Shown piece by piece: positions 53,359 through 61,055 of a DNA stretch of 64,000 nucleotides. Made by a program: the position numbers and the translations under genes. Below the pieces are notes generated by a model. It was not told where the DNA came from. It saw only the letters and a program-made list of their open reading frames with translations, and made no database searches. Source of the DNA: Natrinema pellirubrum DSM 15624. GTDB taxonomy: Archaea; Halobacteriota; Halobacteria; Halobacteriales; Natrialbaceae. The stretch covers positions 1,736,001 through 1,800,000 of the forward strand of contig NC_019962.1 of the NCBI RefSeq assembly GCF_000230735.2, given 5' to 3'. How positions within the stretch are numbered: the stretch's first letter is position 1; each line of letters opens with the position of its first letter.

Positions 53359-55074
53359 ATGACTAACGATACACCCCGAACACGGCCGACGGAAGACGCG
53401 GAACCTGTATCTGATCACCGGGAGGTGCGAACGGAGCCGGTCCCAGAATCGTCGGTCTCCGTCTCGAGGAAACGGATCCGTCGGAAACTCCTGTCTGAGT
53501 CTCCGGGGACCGCTCGAGCCGTCCCGTTCGAGCTATCGCCCGACCGCGTTTCGTCTCGAGAAATCACGCCGGTCTCGATTCGCGCCCTCGAGCGAGACGG
53601 CTGGCAACTCGAACCAGCTGCAATCGAGTCTCGTCCCTATTTCGAGGTGACCGAACTCGACCTACCACGGATGCGGATCTGGGAAAACGCGAAATTGGAG
53701 CCGATCGCAGTCGACTACTGCTCGATAGAACAACCAGAGATCGGACTCCCAGCACGGCCACTACTCTCCGTTACAGAGATCGAGGACAACGATCCGGTGA
53801 GCGAATTGGATTCTCGGAGTTCAACGCAAACGACGAGCGAGGAATCGACTTCGGGAGCGTCGACGTCCACTGACGCGAGCGATTCCAACCTCTCACAGGC
53901 GACCACGTCTGCAACCGATACGGAACAGGAGGGCATTACACCGGACCAGCTCCACGAATTGGACGAGTTCCTTTTCGATATCGATGGCGGAGCGCTCGAT
54001 TCGTACGATCCGCTGTGTATCGTCGCGGCCAAGACGCCGGACGAGGAGTACAAGCAAACTCTCGAGACGCTCTGCCGAGAGCAGTTCCGTCAACTCAACG
54101 GTGGCAAGCCCCTCGCCTCGTTGCTAGCGGACAGCGAGGGTGAGGCACTCGAGAATACTCGCGTACAGAACCGAATCGTCTCGTACGACGATGCCTCGAG
54201 CGAGGAGTACTTCGATTTCGTTTCCGAAATCAACGGCGACGAAATTCGAACGTCACTTCGGGAAGGGGAATTCGATCTCTCGAAACTCACCTCTCGTATA
54301 GACGAATTCTTCTCGGAAACACTCGGATATCTCTTGCTCTTCGCCAATGAACAGTACGCGCCCGCTCTCCACGATTATCTCCGGTCGACCGATGACGTGA
54401 GGGAAACGACCCAGATACTGTCGGTACGGCCGCGACCGCTTCCGGAAGACGTGAAGCGGGAATTAGTGCGGTTAGCATGGGGTAACGTCTCCCTCGAGTC
54501 CGACTCCCAGAAGCTAGATCGACTCTTCCATAGCGGTGAAGACGAATTCAGGAAGGCGATTCAACCGTCCGGTGCGCTCGAGGAGATCACCGCTCGCGAT
54601 GAGGGAGAAGAATCCCGTCTCCATTATTGGATCAAGTGCTTCACTGTCGAAGCACTCCTGAAACGGGATGGGGTCGCCGTTCAAGAGGAGTCCAGAATCG
54701 ATCTCAAAGAACGAATCCCGACTGAAACCGAACTTCGAGGCGGTGGAAACCCTAGACCGGATATCTACCACGAGCCCTCTAGAGAGGTCTATGAAGTCGA
54801 GACGCTCTACGAGACTGACCACAAGAAGATAACGAGGACGATCGATAAGTACGAAGGAGTCAACGTGAAACGGGTCAATGTCGTCCTCCCTAATTTGACC
54901 TGTTTACGCAATCTCGGCGCTGTTCGCCGTAAGACCCAGGAAGAGCCGGGAGAGATGTTCCACAACGAGGTCCGATTCTGGACACTTGATGCTGTTGAGC
55001 AAGAGCTTCTCGCGCTTGAGGATGTTGTATCTAGATTAGCTGATCTGTACAATAGAAGCGAGAAACTCTGGTAA
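53359..55074 (+). CDS. 571-aa protein with C-terminal PD-(D/E)XK-like nuclease domain
   Basis: The first half is acidic with a Ser/Thr-rich spacer (about residues 145-190) and helical segments (EQEGITPDQLHELDEFLFDI). The C-terminal 170 residues carry a nuclease-like order: a conserved-looking Glu in QEESRIDLKERIP, then PDIY at 467-470, YEVETLY at 478-484, and Lys residues in HKKITRTIDKYEG. Spacing D-(about 11)-ExE...K suits the PD-(D/E)XK fold. The protein might cut DNA or RNA as part of a defence, restriction or mobile-element function. Domain assignment is by pattern; catalytic activity is not shown. Confidence 0.7.
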   Translation: MTNDTPRTRPTEDAEPVSDHREVRTEPVPESSVSVSRKRIRRKLLSESPGTARAVPFELSPDRVSSREITPVSIRALERDGWQLEPAAIESRPYFEVTELDLPRMRIWENAKLEPIAVDYCSIEQPEIGLPARPLLSVTEIEDNDPVSELDSRSSTQTTSEESTSGASTSTDASDSNLSQATTSATDTEQEGITPDQLHELDEFLFDIDGGALDSYDPLCIVAAKTPDEEYKQTLETLCREQFRQLNGGKPLASLLADSEGEALENTRVQNRIVSYDDASSEEYFDFVSEINGDEIRTSLREGEFDLSKLTSRIDEFFSETLGYLLLFANEQYAPALHDYLRSTDDVRETTQILSVRPRPLPEDVKRELVRLAWGNVSLESDSQKLDRLFHSGEDEFRKAIQPSGALEEITARDEGEESRLHYWIKCFTVEALLKRDGVAVQEESRIDLKERIPTETELRGGGNPRPDIYHEPSREVYEVETLYETDHKKITRTIDKYEGVNVKRVNVVLPNLTCLRNLGAVRRKTQEEPGEMFHNEVRFWTLDAVEQELLALEDVVSRLADLYNRSEKLW

Positions 55075-55149
55075 TTTGCAGCGCGCTATAGCGGGTGAGA
55101 GCTTCGATATCCGCTGGTTCTATCTACTTCATATTCTTTACGGACTAAC

Positions 55150-55274
55150 GGCTCTGTTGAAACCCTCTTGTCGTCTTGCGATTTGCTCAGAAGCTAGTTT
55201 CGCATCGGATCTGCGGAACTCGGTGGGAAGAGTGGCTCTTCTGAATGTCAACGCGAAAGGATTTCAACAGAGCC
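55150..55274 (+). mobile_element. MITE copy 4 (125 bp) with perfect 8-bp target duplication
   Basis: Ends GGCTCTGTTGAAA and TTTCAACAGAGCC are perfect 13-bp inverted repeats, with GGACTAAC at 55142-55149 and 55275-55282. Inserted about 75 bases after the nuclease-cassette stop. Internal sequence includes TTGCGATTTGCTCAGAAGC and GGTGGGAAGAGTGGCTCTTC, shared by all copies. Confidence 0.95.
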
Positions 55275-55328
55275 GGACTAACCGATGGTGCGGTAGCAAC
55301 GATGAAATGAAACGAGGGAATAACGCTG

Positions 55329-55931
55329 TCACGCAACAGCACGCAGATGGGCTCGAATAGCTTTGTAGAGGTCTTCGTAACTTCTGAAATCGTCGATCGT
55401 AACGTGCCATCGTTCAGAGACGGCCTTGATCATCGCACTCTCGACGTTTTCCTCTCCATAGAACGCTACGTCCGTCAGCAATTCCGGTTGATCGAGATGT
55501 TCGCATACGGACCCGATTTCGATCCCAACGCCGAGATTGTCACCCATTGCAGGAGCGATGAAGACAGTCGCCGTTGCCGCTTTCGTATACTCGATGCTTT
55601 GTGTCGCTGCGTCCATCTCATCCAACGGGATCTGCGGATCAGTAGCGAGGAACGCGTTCACTCCGTTCTGCTCTCGCAGATCTCGCTTTAGTGAGATCAG
55701 TAGTGCTAACGCCTCGTCTTGATCTAACGTTAGTTCACCACGCTGTAGCCGACGGGTGATCTCGTTGAGTGTTGGGCGGCTCGTCGCGACATCAGTTTCC
55801 TCCGGCGTTGGAGATTCGTATGGTGGATATGATTTGTACGGCCCCATCAAATATACGAGAAAATCGGACTTGCTGGCATCGTGTTGGATATATTCGCTCT
55901 CGTCTAGAGCCTCGAAGAGTCGCTCTCGCAT
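55329..55931 (-). CDS. Nucleoside deoxyribosyltransferase-like protein (DUF7509-like)
   Basis: 200 aa. The segment FLVYLMGPYKSYPPYE near the N-terminus, TVFIAPAMGDNLGVGIEIGS near residue 135 and the spacing between them match the nucleoside 2-deoxyribosyltransferase fold, in which GxGIEIG holds the catalytic Glu. Related haloarchaeal proteins are, as I recall, labelled DUF7509. Such folds act on nucleotides and turn up both in salvage and in conflict systems. It lies between MITE 4 and a divergent winged-helix gene. TATA-like GTTTAAG near 55957 serves it. Confidence 0.6.
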   Translation of the reverse strand: MRERLFEALDESEYIQHDASKSDFLVYLMGPYKSYPPYESPTPEETDVATSRPTLNEITRRLQRGELTLDQDEALALLISLKRDLREQNGVNAFLATDPQIPLDEMDAATQSIEYTKAATATVFIAPAMGDNLGVGIEIGSVCEHLDQPELLTDVAFYGEENVESAMIKAVSERWHVTIDDFRSYEDLYKAIRAHLRAVA

Positions 55932-56044
55932 TCTTGTTTTTTCTACTATTTCTCGAGACTTAAACCCGGTCGGATCGATCTACTTCCACTGGGGTAAGAA
56001 TATTTAACCCAGTGTAGGTGGTAGACCGGAATACGTGACCAATA

Positions 56045-56497
56045 ATGGCTGACCGATTCTCAATTCGATCCGATGGAGGTGCGCTTCAGACGCGGGATAA
56101 CGATCACGAAGGAGGTGATGAGAGACCTGAGCTAGATATCGATTTGCCAGAGGACAGTCTGTTTACGCTAGAAGAGTACTTGGAAATGTACAGTGTTGCA
56201 GCCTCTGAACCCGCGTTTAAGATCTTGACTGCATTAAGCGAGGAAGACCGCCTCAGCGAAAGTGAACTCTCCAAAATGCTTGATAGAGAGGGGAATGAGC
56301 TACATTATTACCTCCGGAAGCTCAAGCGTTCTGCACTCGTTCGGAACCGCCGAGACCCGAATACGGGGACTGAAGAGCCGTATTCCTACTATACGCTTAC
56401 TGACCTTAGCGAGATTGTTCTGGAATATGGTCTCAAGGAAGGTATAGAGAAATTGGCAAAAGAAGAAGCAGATATCAGCGATACATATAGTGGATAG
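56045..56497 (+). CDS. Winged-helix DNA-binding protein
   Basis: 150 aa. After a 45-residue acidic N-terminal tail comes a winged helix (EPAFKILTALSEEDRLSESE, then LSKMLDREGNELHYYLRKLK) with wing PNTGTEEPYSYYTLT. Similar to ArsR/HTH_20 regulators. It is divergent from the deoxyribosyltransferase-like gene, 113 bases apart, so it may control both. AATATTTAACC at about 56006-56016 is the likely TATA box. Confidence 0.82.
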   Translation: MADRFSIRSDGGALQTRDNDHEGGDERPELDIDLPEDSLFTLEEYLEMYSVAASEPAFKILTALSEEDRLSESELSKMLDREGNELHYYLRKLKRSALVRNRRDPNTGTEEPYSYYTLTDLSEIVLEYGLKEGIEKLAKEEADISDTYSG

Positions 56498-56600
56498 TTC
56501 TGAGAGGCTGATCAGTGAGGTATATCTAACACGGCCTCTCTAACCGATATTTCCAAGACGAAAAGGAATTTCGAAGAATTGAGTTTTGACCTTAGTGGGC

Positions 56601-57341
56601 ACCGTCTAGTTAGCGCAGTTTGAGGAACGAGCAGGTCGTAGAGTTAGTTTGGATCAATGCTCGCAGACCTGCTCAGCGAGAGCTACGCGGCGGAATTTGA
56701 TGAATGTTGGGAGCGTGAGCGGACGGCGACGCCCGTCAGGGCGTTCGCCGTCCAGCTCCACGCGACTGGTTGTTCGCTCCGAGAGACACAAGCGATTCTT
56801 CGCTCACTCGGCGTTGAACGCTCTCATCAAGCAATCTGGCACTGGGTGCATCGGCTAGCTGACAGCGTGCCAGACCCGCCGACGGCGAAGCCGTCGCGGG
56901 TCGCGGTAGATGAAACCGCTGTCAGGATTAACGGCGACCGATCTTGGATGTACGCTGCAATAGACCTCGACACGAAACTCATTCTCGATGTCGCGCTCTT
57001 TGGGCGGCGAGGTACCGATCCAGCTGCTGCGTTTCTGCATGGACTCAGCGAGAAACACGATCTCTCCGACGCTGAGTTTCTCGTCGGTGGTGCTGGCTAT
57101 CTGACTGCCCTCTCTCGATTGGGATTGAGCGGTCACCTCGACTATGTCGATCGAAACCACATCGAAAAGTGGTTTCACACGCTCAAAATGCGGATCGACC
57201 GCTTCCATACTTCGTGGGTGGGCAGTCGGGCGACCGTCAGAGAATGGCTTGAACAATTTGTACACTACTACAACACACAGCGACCGCACCAGTCACTCAA
57301 CGGACAGATGCCAGCGGAGGTGCTAAACTAGACAGTGTCGT
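56601..57341 (+). mobile_element. IS6-family insertion sequence
   Basis: Terminal inverted repeats around GGCACCGTCTAGTTAGC on the left (56598-56614) and CTAAACTAGACAGTGTC on the right (57323-57339, whose complement is GACACTGTCTAGTTTAG). About 740 bp, the normal size for IS6. Contains one transposase gene, intact in frame. Confidence 0.78.
56657..57331 (+). CDS. IS6-family transposase lacking the second catalytic Asp
   Basis: 224 aa, full length: a helix-turn-helix (GCSLRETQAILRSLGVERSH) then a DDE domain. First Asp is Asp85 in RVAVDETAVRI; Glu170 is in VDRNHIEKWFHTLKMRIDRF. The second Asp of IS6 enzymes is expected in FLVDGAGYLT-type sequence; here it reads EFLVGGAGYLTALS with Gly144 (codon GGT at 57086-57088, one base from GAT). 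The protein is otherwise uninterrupted, so this copy probably cannot transpose by itself. Confidence 0.88.
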   Translation: MLADLLSESYAAEFDECWERERTATPVRAFAVQLHATGCSLRETQAILRSLGVERSHQAIWHWVHRLADSVPDPPTAKPSRVAVDETAVRINGDRSWMYAAIDLDTKLILDVALFGRRGTDPAAAFLHGLSEKHDLSDAEFLVGGAGYLTALSRLGLSGHLDYVDRNHIEKWFHTLKMRIDRFHTSWVGSRATVREWLEQFVHYYNTQRPHQSLNGQMPAEVLN

Positions 57342-57568
57342 GTGGACCCAAATGTAAAATTATTGGGGAAGAACGCACTTGTTGCCCCAACAGGGTGTCA
57401 TAGAACTGTTCACAAGCTGGTTTATTTCAGGACTATCGAGGATGAATAGTCTGTTCACTAAACGTGCGAATTGAACGTATCTCAGCCATCACTCAGTTAA
57501 TCAAAACAACAGGATTTTGTAAAATACTCAAGAGTTAATTCGTGTTCGGATTCATAGTCTAATAGCCT

Positions 57569-57787
57569 ATGGATGAAAACAAATCCACTGAACATGAGCC
57601 ACGCAACGAGCCTCCGTCCGCGGATGAAGAGGTGGCAACACTCCGCCTTCAACTGCGCCACTACTCCCTTTCAGAACTAGAGGAGGAGGGATTAGTGAAG
57701 TGGGATAGGGATGAGTACATTGTGAAGAAGGGGCCACAGTTCGATGAAAAGAAATCAGAGTGGGGATCTGAGTGGGGTGTTGACTAG
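57569..57787 (+). CDS. Small acidic protein
   Basis: 72 aa: MDENKSTEHEPRNEPPSADE followed by VATLRLQLRHYSLSELEEEG and LVKWDRDEYIVKKGP. The second part resembles the last helix and wing of a winged-helix domain (L..LEE.GLV.WD...), so it could be a shortened DNA-binding protein. Ordinary haloarchaeal composition. No operon partner. Confidence 0.6.
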   Translation: MDENKSTEHEPRNEPPSADEEVATLRLQLRHYSLSELEEEGLVKWDRDEYIVKKGPQFDEKKSEWGSEWGVD

Positions 57788-58116
57788 GTATATTTGTCCC
57801 ATCATTGTCCTGTACTGAGCGATCACCACCTTCGCAAACCGAGCCGAATCTCGTTCGACATTCGCGCCCTGTATCTTGCACGGCAGCGCGAACAGATATT
57901 GGAATTGGTAGAATGTTCAGCGGTAAGTACGAACATCTACTTATCGATTCAGCGATCCAGTTTGAGGTATAACTCTGAAAGGGGAAATCGCGTTCACAAC
58001 TACTGTTACAAGAGAAAACGCCGAGGCCTACAATGCGCGCAACGGGTGATAGATTTTGTCTGATGCACGCATCATATATCGTAGAAGCCGGGAAGGCGGT
58101 AACCCGCGTGTAACGT
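57788..58116. other. Spacer at the edge of the integrative region
   Basis: No gene recognised. Open frames give unlikely proteins. This stretch is where an attachment site for the integrase at 58347 might be, but I found neither a tRNA gene nor a direct repeat. Confidence 0.3.
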
Positions 58117-58284
58117 ATGGTTGAACTCCAACAGCAGACGGAACCGGAAAATCCTGACGATCGATTAAAATTAGGGTTTCAGGGCTACTGGCTGCCGATT
58201 CCATTGGCTCATAATCAATCAGATTCTGGATGGGCCCTGCAGGCTCCGGTTCGACTATCGAACGAATCGTCCTTTGAGGTGTGA
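58117..58284 (+). CDS. Possible 55-aa protein before the integrase
   Basis: Reads MVELQQQTEPENPDDRLKLG, FQGYWLPIPLAHNQSDSGWA and LQAPVRLSNESSFEV. Acidic start and no rare-looking runs; ends 62 bases before the integrase start on the same strand. I recognise no family. It could be a small excision-type factor or a chance frame. Confidence 0.35.
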   Translation: MVELQQQTEPENPDDRLKLGFQGYWLPIPLAHNQSDSGWALQAPVRLSNESSFEV

Positions 58285-58346
58285 GGCGTCCGAATTCGAG
58301 GGGCTGAAAACAGTGGTTCCAGCGGGGGTTCGCGTGGAAACAACCA

Positions 58347-59357
58347 ATGAATCTCGAACCCATCGAACCCGACCGCTCACTCGAACTGTACATCGCTGAC
58401 CGCGAAAACAGCGTCACCCAAGCAACCATCTACTCCCATCGTTCACGACTGGGTCACTTCATCCGGTGGTGCGACGACGAAGGGATCACAAATCTGAACG
58501 AGCTGTCTGGACGCCAGCTTCACGAGTTCAGAATCTGGCGGCGAATGGAGGGTGACCTCTCACCAGCGACTGAAAAGACCCAGATGGATACACTGCGAGT
58601 GTTCATCAAGTGGCTGGAGTCGATTGACGGCGTCGAACAGGATCTGCACACGAAGGTTCTGTCACCGAATCTGACCGGCGACGACAACATCCGCGATGAG
58701 ATGCTGGGTTCCGAACGGGCAGACCGGATACTGAACTACTTGGAGAAGTACGAATACGCGTCGCGGCCACACATCGTTCTCACGCTGATGTGGCATACGA
58801 TGATGCGGGTGGGTGAAATCCATGCACTGGACTGTGCTGATTACGACCCTGCCAAGCAGTCGTTGGAGGTGGTCCACCGTCCCGGCACGGGAACGACGCT
58901 GAAGAATCAGGGGAAAGGGGAACGTTTCGTCGCCCTTTCAGATCACGTCTGTGAGCTGCTGGATGATTGGTTGGAGCATACTCGACCGTCGGTGACTGAC
59001 GAGCACGGTCGGGAACCGTTAATTGCGACATCCCAGGGGCGTGCTCATACGACAACGCTACGCGGTGACTGCTATCGGTTCACGAGGCCCTGTGTCGTGA
59101 CTGGGGAGTGTCCTCATGGTCGTGAGATCGAACAGTGTGAAGCAACAGCGTACGATGGAGCTTCTGGATGCCCGTCTGTGGAGAGCCCCCACGCACTACG
59201 CAGGGGAGGTATCACTCACGCGCTTCAGGAAGGATGGCCGATGAAGGCGGTCGGGGATCGTGCGAACGTCTCAGAAACAGTACTCTCGATGCACTATGAT
59301 TCGCGTTCAGAGGTAGAGAAAATGGAACAACGGAGGGACTACTTGGACGATTTCTAA
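58347..59357 (+). CDS. Tyrosine recombinase/integrase
   Basis: 336 aa. SAM-like N-terminal domain (ADRENSVTQATIYSHRSRLG) about residues 12-95, catalytic domain from about 115. Catalytic residues: Arg in MWHTMMRVGEIHALD, His-x-x-Arg in SPHALRRGGITHALQ, and the Tyr nucleophile in SMHYDSRSEVEK. Typical of haloarchaeal XerC/D-like or provirus integrases. It lies at one side of a small-gene cluster with a second integrase at 62416-63534, consistent with an integrated element. Confidence 0.93.
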   Translation: MNLEPIEPDRSLELYIADRENSVTQATIYSHRSRLGHFIRWCDDEGITNLNELSGRQLHEFRIWRRMEGDLSPATEKTQMDTLRVFIKWLESIDGVEQDLHTKVLSPNLTGDDNIRDEMLGSERADRILNYLEKYEYASRPHIVLTLMWHTMMRVGEIHALDCADYDPAKQSLEVVHRPGTGTTLKNQGKGERFVALSDHVCELLDDWLEHTRPSVTDEHGREPLIATSQGRAHTTTLRGDCYRFTRPCVVTGECPHGREIEQCEATAYDGASGCPSVESPHALRRGGITHALQEGWPMKAVGDRANVSETVLSMHYDSRSEVEKMEQRRDYLDDF

Positions 59358-59440
59358 GAGACAGATATAGTATCAATAGGACGACTGAATGGGAGCGAGC
59401 TTTCCACAGGCTTATTCTGGTTGACTTAAACCAAGACATT

Positions 59441-60037
59441 ATGGCGAGTGTCCAGAAGGCTGCACAGGAACTTATTGAAATGGAGGCGCTTTGTATGAAC
59501 CTCCGATCCCGTCGTAGTGAATGCATTGGGAAAATCAAGAGTGTTAAAACTACTGATGATACTTCTTATTTCCTTGCCGATTCCGAAGTAAAGTACCTCC
59601 GGATTTTCGAAGCCCAGTGGGAAGTCTATAATTATATCAATACTCTACACGCACTCTGGGGTTTTGTGGTGCAATGTGACCCCTATATCAATGGAAACCA
59701 GTATTCTCTCATGAATACTGCGCCCGAACTGCTTGCCCTACGGAATTGTATGCAGCATGCTGGCCCAGTTGGTGTGAACTACATCCCCAACAAAAATGAA
59801 TTAGCAGTTCCGGTTCAGCGGTTGAAACAACGAGGGAATTGGGGTGGTAAGCACGCAGCGTTTAGTGATTACTTCCCAAACTACCAGAAAGGAGACATTC
59901 TTCTGTTGAGAGACTCAATTGAGAGGAGTGATTCATTTTATAAATCGATTTCTAATGAACTAGAAAGCAAACACATCCAAAGTCACGGTCGGCAAGCTAT
60001 CAAACAGGCTGCAAGCCAAATCTCTCTGTACAGCTAA
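59441..60037 (+). CDS. HEPN-type putative RNase
   Basis: 198 aa, all helical. The motif LALRNCMQHAGPVG places Arg101 and His106 in the R-x4-H arrangement of HEPN ribonucleases, preceded by a long helical bundle (DSEVKYLRIFEAQWEVYNYI). HEPN proteins act as toxins or RNA-cleaving effectors in defence, and related RN-x3-H proteins appear on mobile elements. It starts 83 bases after the integrase stop, with its own AT-rich upstream sequence (TTAAACC near 59425). No obvious MNT partner lies beside it. Assignment rests on motif and helical pattern. Confidence 0.6.
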   Translation: MASVQKAAQELIEMEALCMNLRSRRSECIGKIKSVKTTDDTSYFLADSEVKYLRIFEAQWEVYNYINTLHALWGFVVQCDPYINGNQYSLMNTAPELLALRNCMQHAGPVGVNYIPNKNELAVPVQRLKQRGNWGGKHAAFSDYFPNYQKGDILLLRDSIERSDSFYKSISNELESKHIQSHGRQAIKQAASQISLYS

Positions 60038-60054
60038 AACAAAGAACGCAGTTA

Positions 60055-60207
60055 CTATTCTTCAGGGGGATCCGGCATACTGACCCCCTCAACTCCTTCC
60101 ATAGTTTCGTCATAGAACTCCAACTCAATGGTCAAATCATCCGTTTCCGGATTAACCACTGTTGCGAGGGATTTAGTCGGAGTCCCATTCGGGTTCGCAG
60201 TTGCCAT
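60055..60207 (-). CDS. 50-aa acidic protein
   Basis: MATANPNGTPTKSLATVVNP followed by ETDDLTIELEFYDETMEGVE and GVSMPDPPEE. Very acidic, beta-type, no Cys. Convergent with the HEPN-like gene, 17 bases apart. Typical of tiny provirus or plasmid proteins; function unknown. Too short to be called by length alone, but composition and clean start support it. Confidence 0.6.
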   Translation of the reverse strand: MATANPNGTPTKSLATVVNPETDDLTIELEFYDETMEGVEGVSMPDPPEE

Positions 60208-60470
60208 ACATACACTACTGTTGGGGCAGTGCATAAAACTTTCCGAAGGCAGTATACTCGGGTGTGACTTCGTGATATGGGTCCTTGTTTGATGAGCCGC
60301 TTATCAACGTCTATCTCAAGTGTGATGCAGCTAAGCGTTTGTCGTAGCCTTTCATCGCAGCAATGACCATCCAGTCGCCTAAATAAACGTGATGACTTCC
60401 GTAGCAGGGATATTGATACTATGTCGGTATAAGACCTCTATCAGGAAGGTCAACAGAGCCTCAAACAATC
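60208..60470. other. Short spacer
   Basis: No gene seen. GGTCAACAGAGCC at about 60448-60460 resembles the right end of the 125-bp MITE, but the match is short. Confidence 0.3.
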
Positions 60471-60649
60471 TTATTTCAACTCTGACTTCAATTCAGCTTC
60501 TAACTCTTCAATTTCCGCATCAAGAGTACCGTCTTTTTTTCCGGACTGGTCTCTCCCGTACAAGAGGCGTCGGCGGGCGGGTCGCCGAACATTCGGTGGA
60601 GCTGGTTAAGCGCAGCGTGGTGCCGACGGAGGTACTCGGGGAGGGTCAT
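60471..60649 (-). pseudogene. Small coiled-coil gene with an A7 frameshift
   Basis: The frame from ATG 60647-60649 reads MTLPEYLRRHHAALNQLHRM and on to SPEKK. There it meets seven A (minus strand; T7 at 60534-60540 on the plus strand) and, unshifted, ends with unlikely LLMRKLKS. Slipped back one base it reads DGTLDAEIEELEAELKSELK to a stop at 60471-60473, a good acidic coiled coil. Either the gene uses -1 frameshifting or it has lost one A. Confidence 0.5.
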
Positions 60650-60731
60650 ACGTCTTTGTAGGGCTGTGGGCGTAATAATTGGAGGGGTGTCGTAGCGTTT
60701 CTTCGACTTGCTGAATACAGGATATAGATGT

Positions 60732-60914
60732 GTGAACACTAGTCAGAACCCGTCGATTGTGGAGTGGACGCAGGCGAATCTGATGACGCAGGTTGTCCCT
60801 CTTGTCTTGACGTTCACGTCAACAGTCCTCATTTCCCTGCTGGTACACTACCTGTTCACGCTTGGAGTCTTGTTCGGGTGGCTGTACCTGATGGGAGAAG
60901 CAGACTCGCTGTAG
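60732..60914 (+). CDS. 60-aa membrane protein
   Basis: Starts at a GTG (NTSQNPSIVEWTQANLMTQV) and has two adjoining hydrophobic helices, VPLVLTFTSTVLISLLVHYL and FTLGVLFGWLYLMG, before an acidic end EADSL. A TTG further upstream is in frame but adds no recognisable residues. Small membrane proteins of this kind are frequent in haloarchaeal viruses and plasmids. Confidence 0.5.
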   Translation: MNTSQNPSIVEWTQANLMTQVVPLVLTFTSTVLISLLVHYLFTLGVLFGWLYLMGEADSL

Positions 60915-61055
60915 CTCGTATCCATCGACGACGTCCCAGATGAACGTGTTACCCGCCTATTCGCTGTCCCAATCTTGGCCGTTGAAACTTTGGTAAGTCC
61001 GATCGGACGATTCGCTCTGTGTATTCACTAAGTGTTTTAGGTTGTCTAGATAGAA

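Noticed and set aside
58230-58260. tRNA-like T-loop sequence GGTTCGACTATCGAA near the integrase
   Set aside because: No acceptor stem, D-arm or anticodon arm can be folded around it, so it is not a tRNA attachment site.
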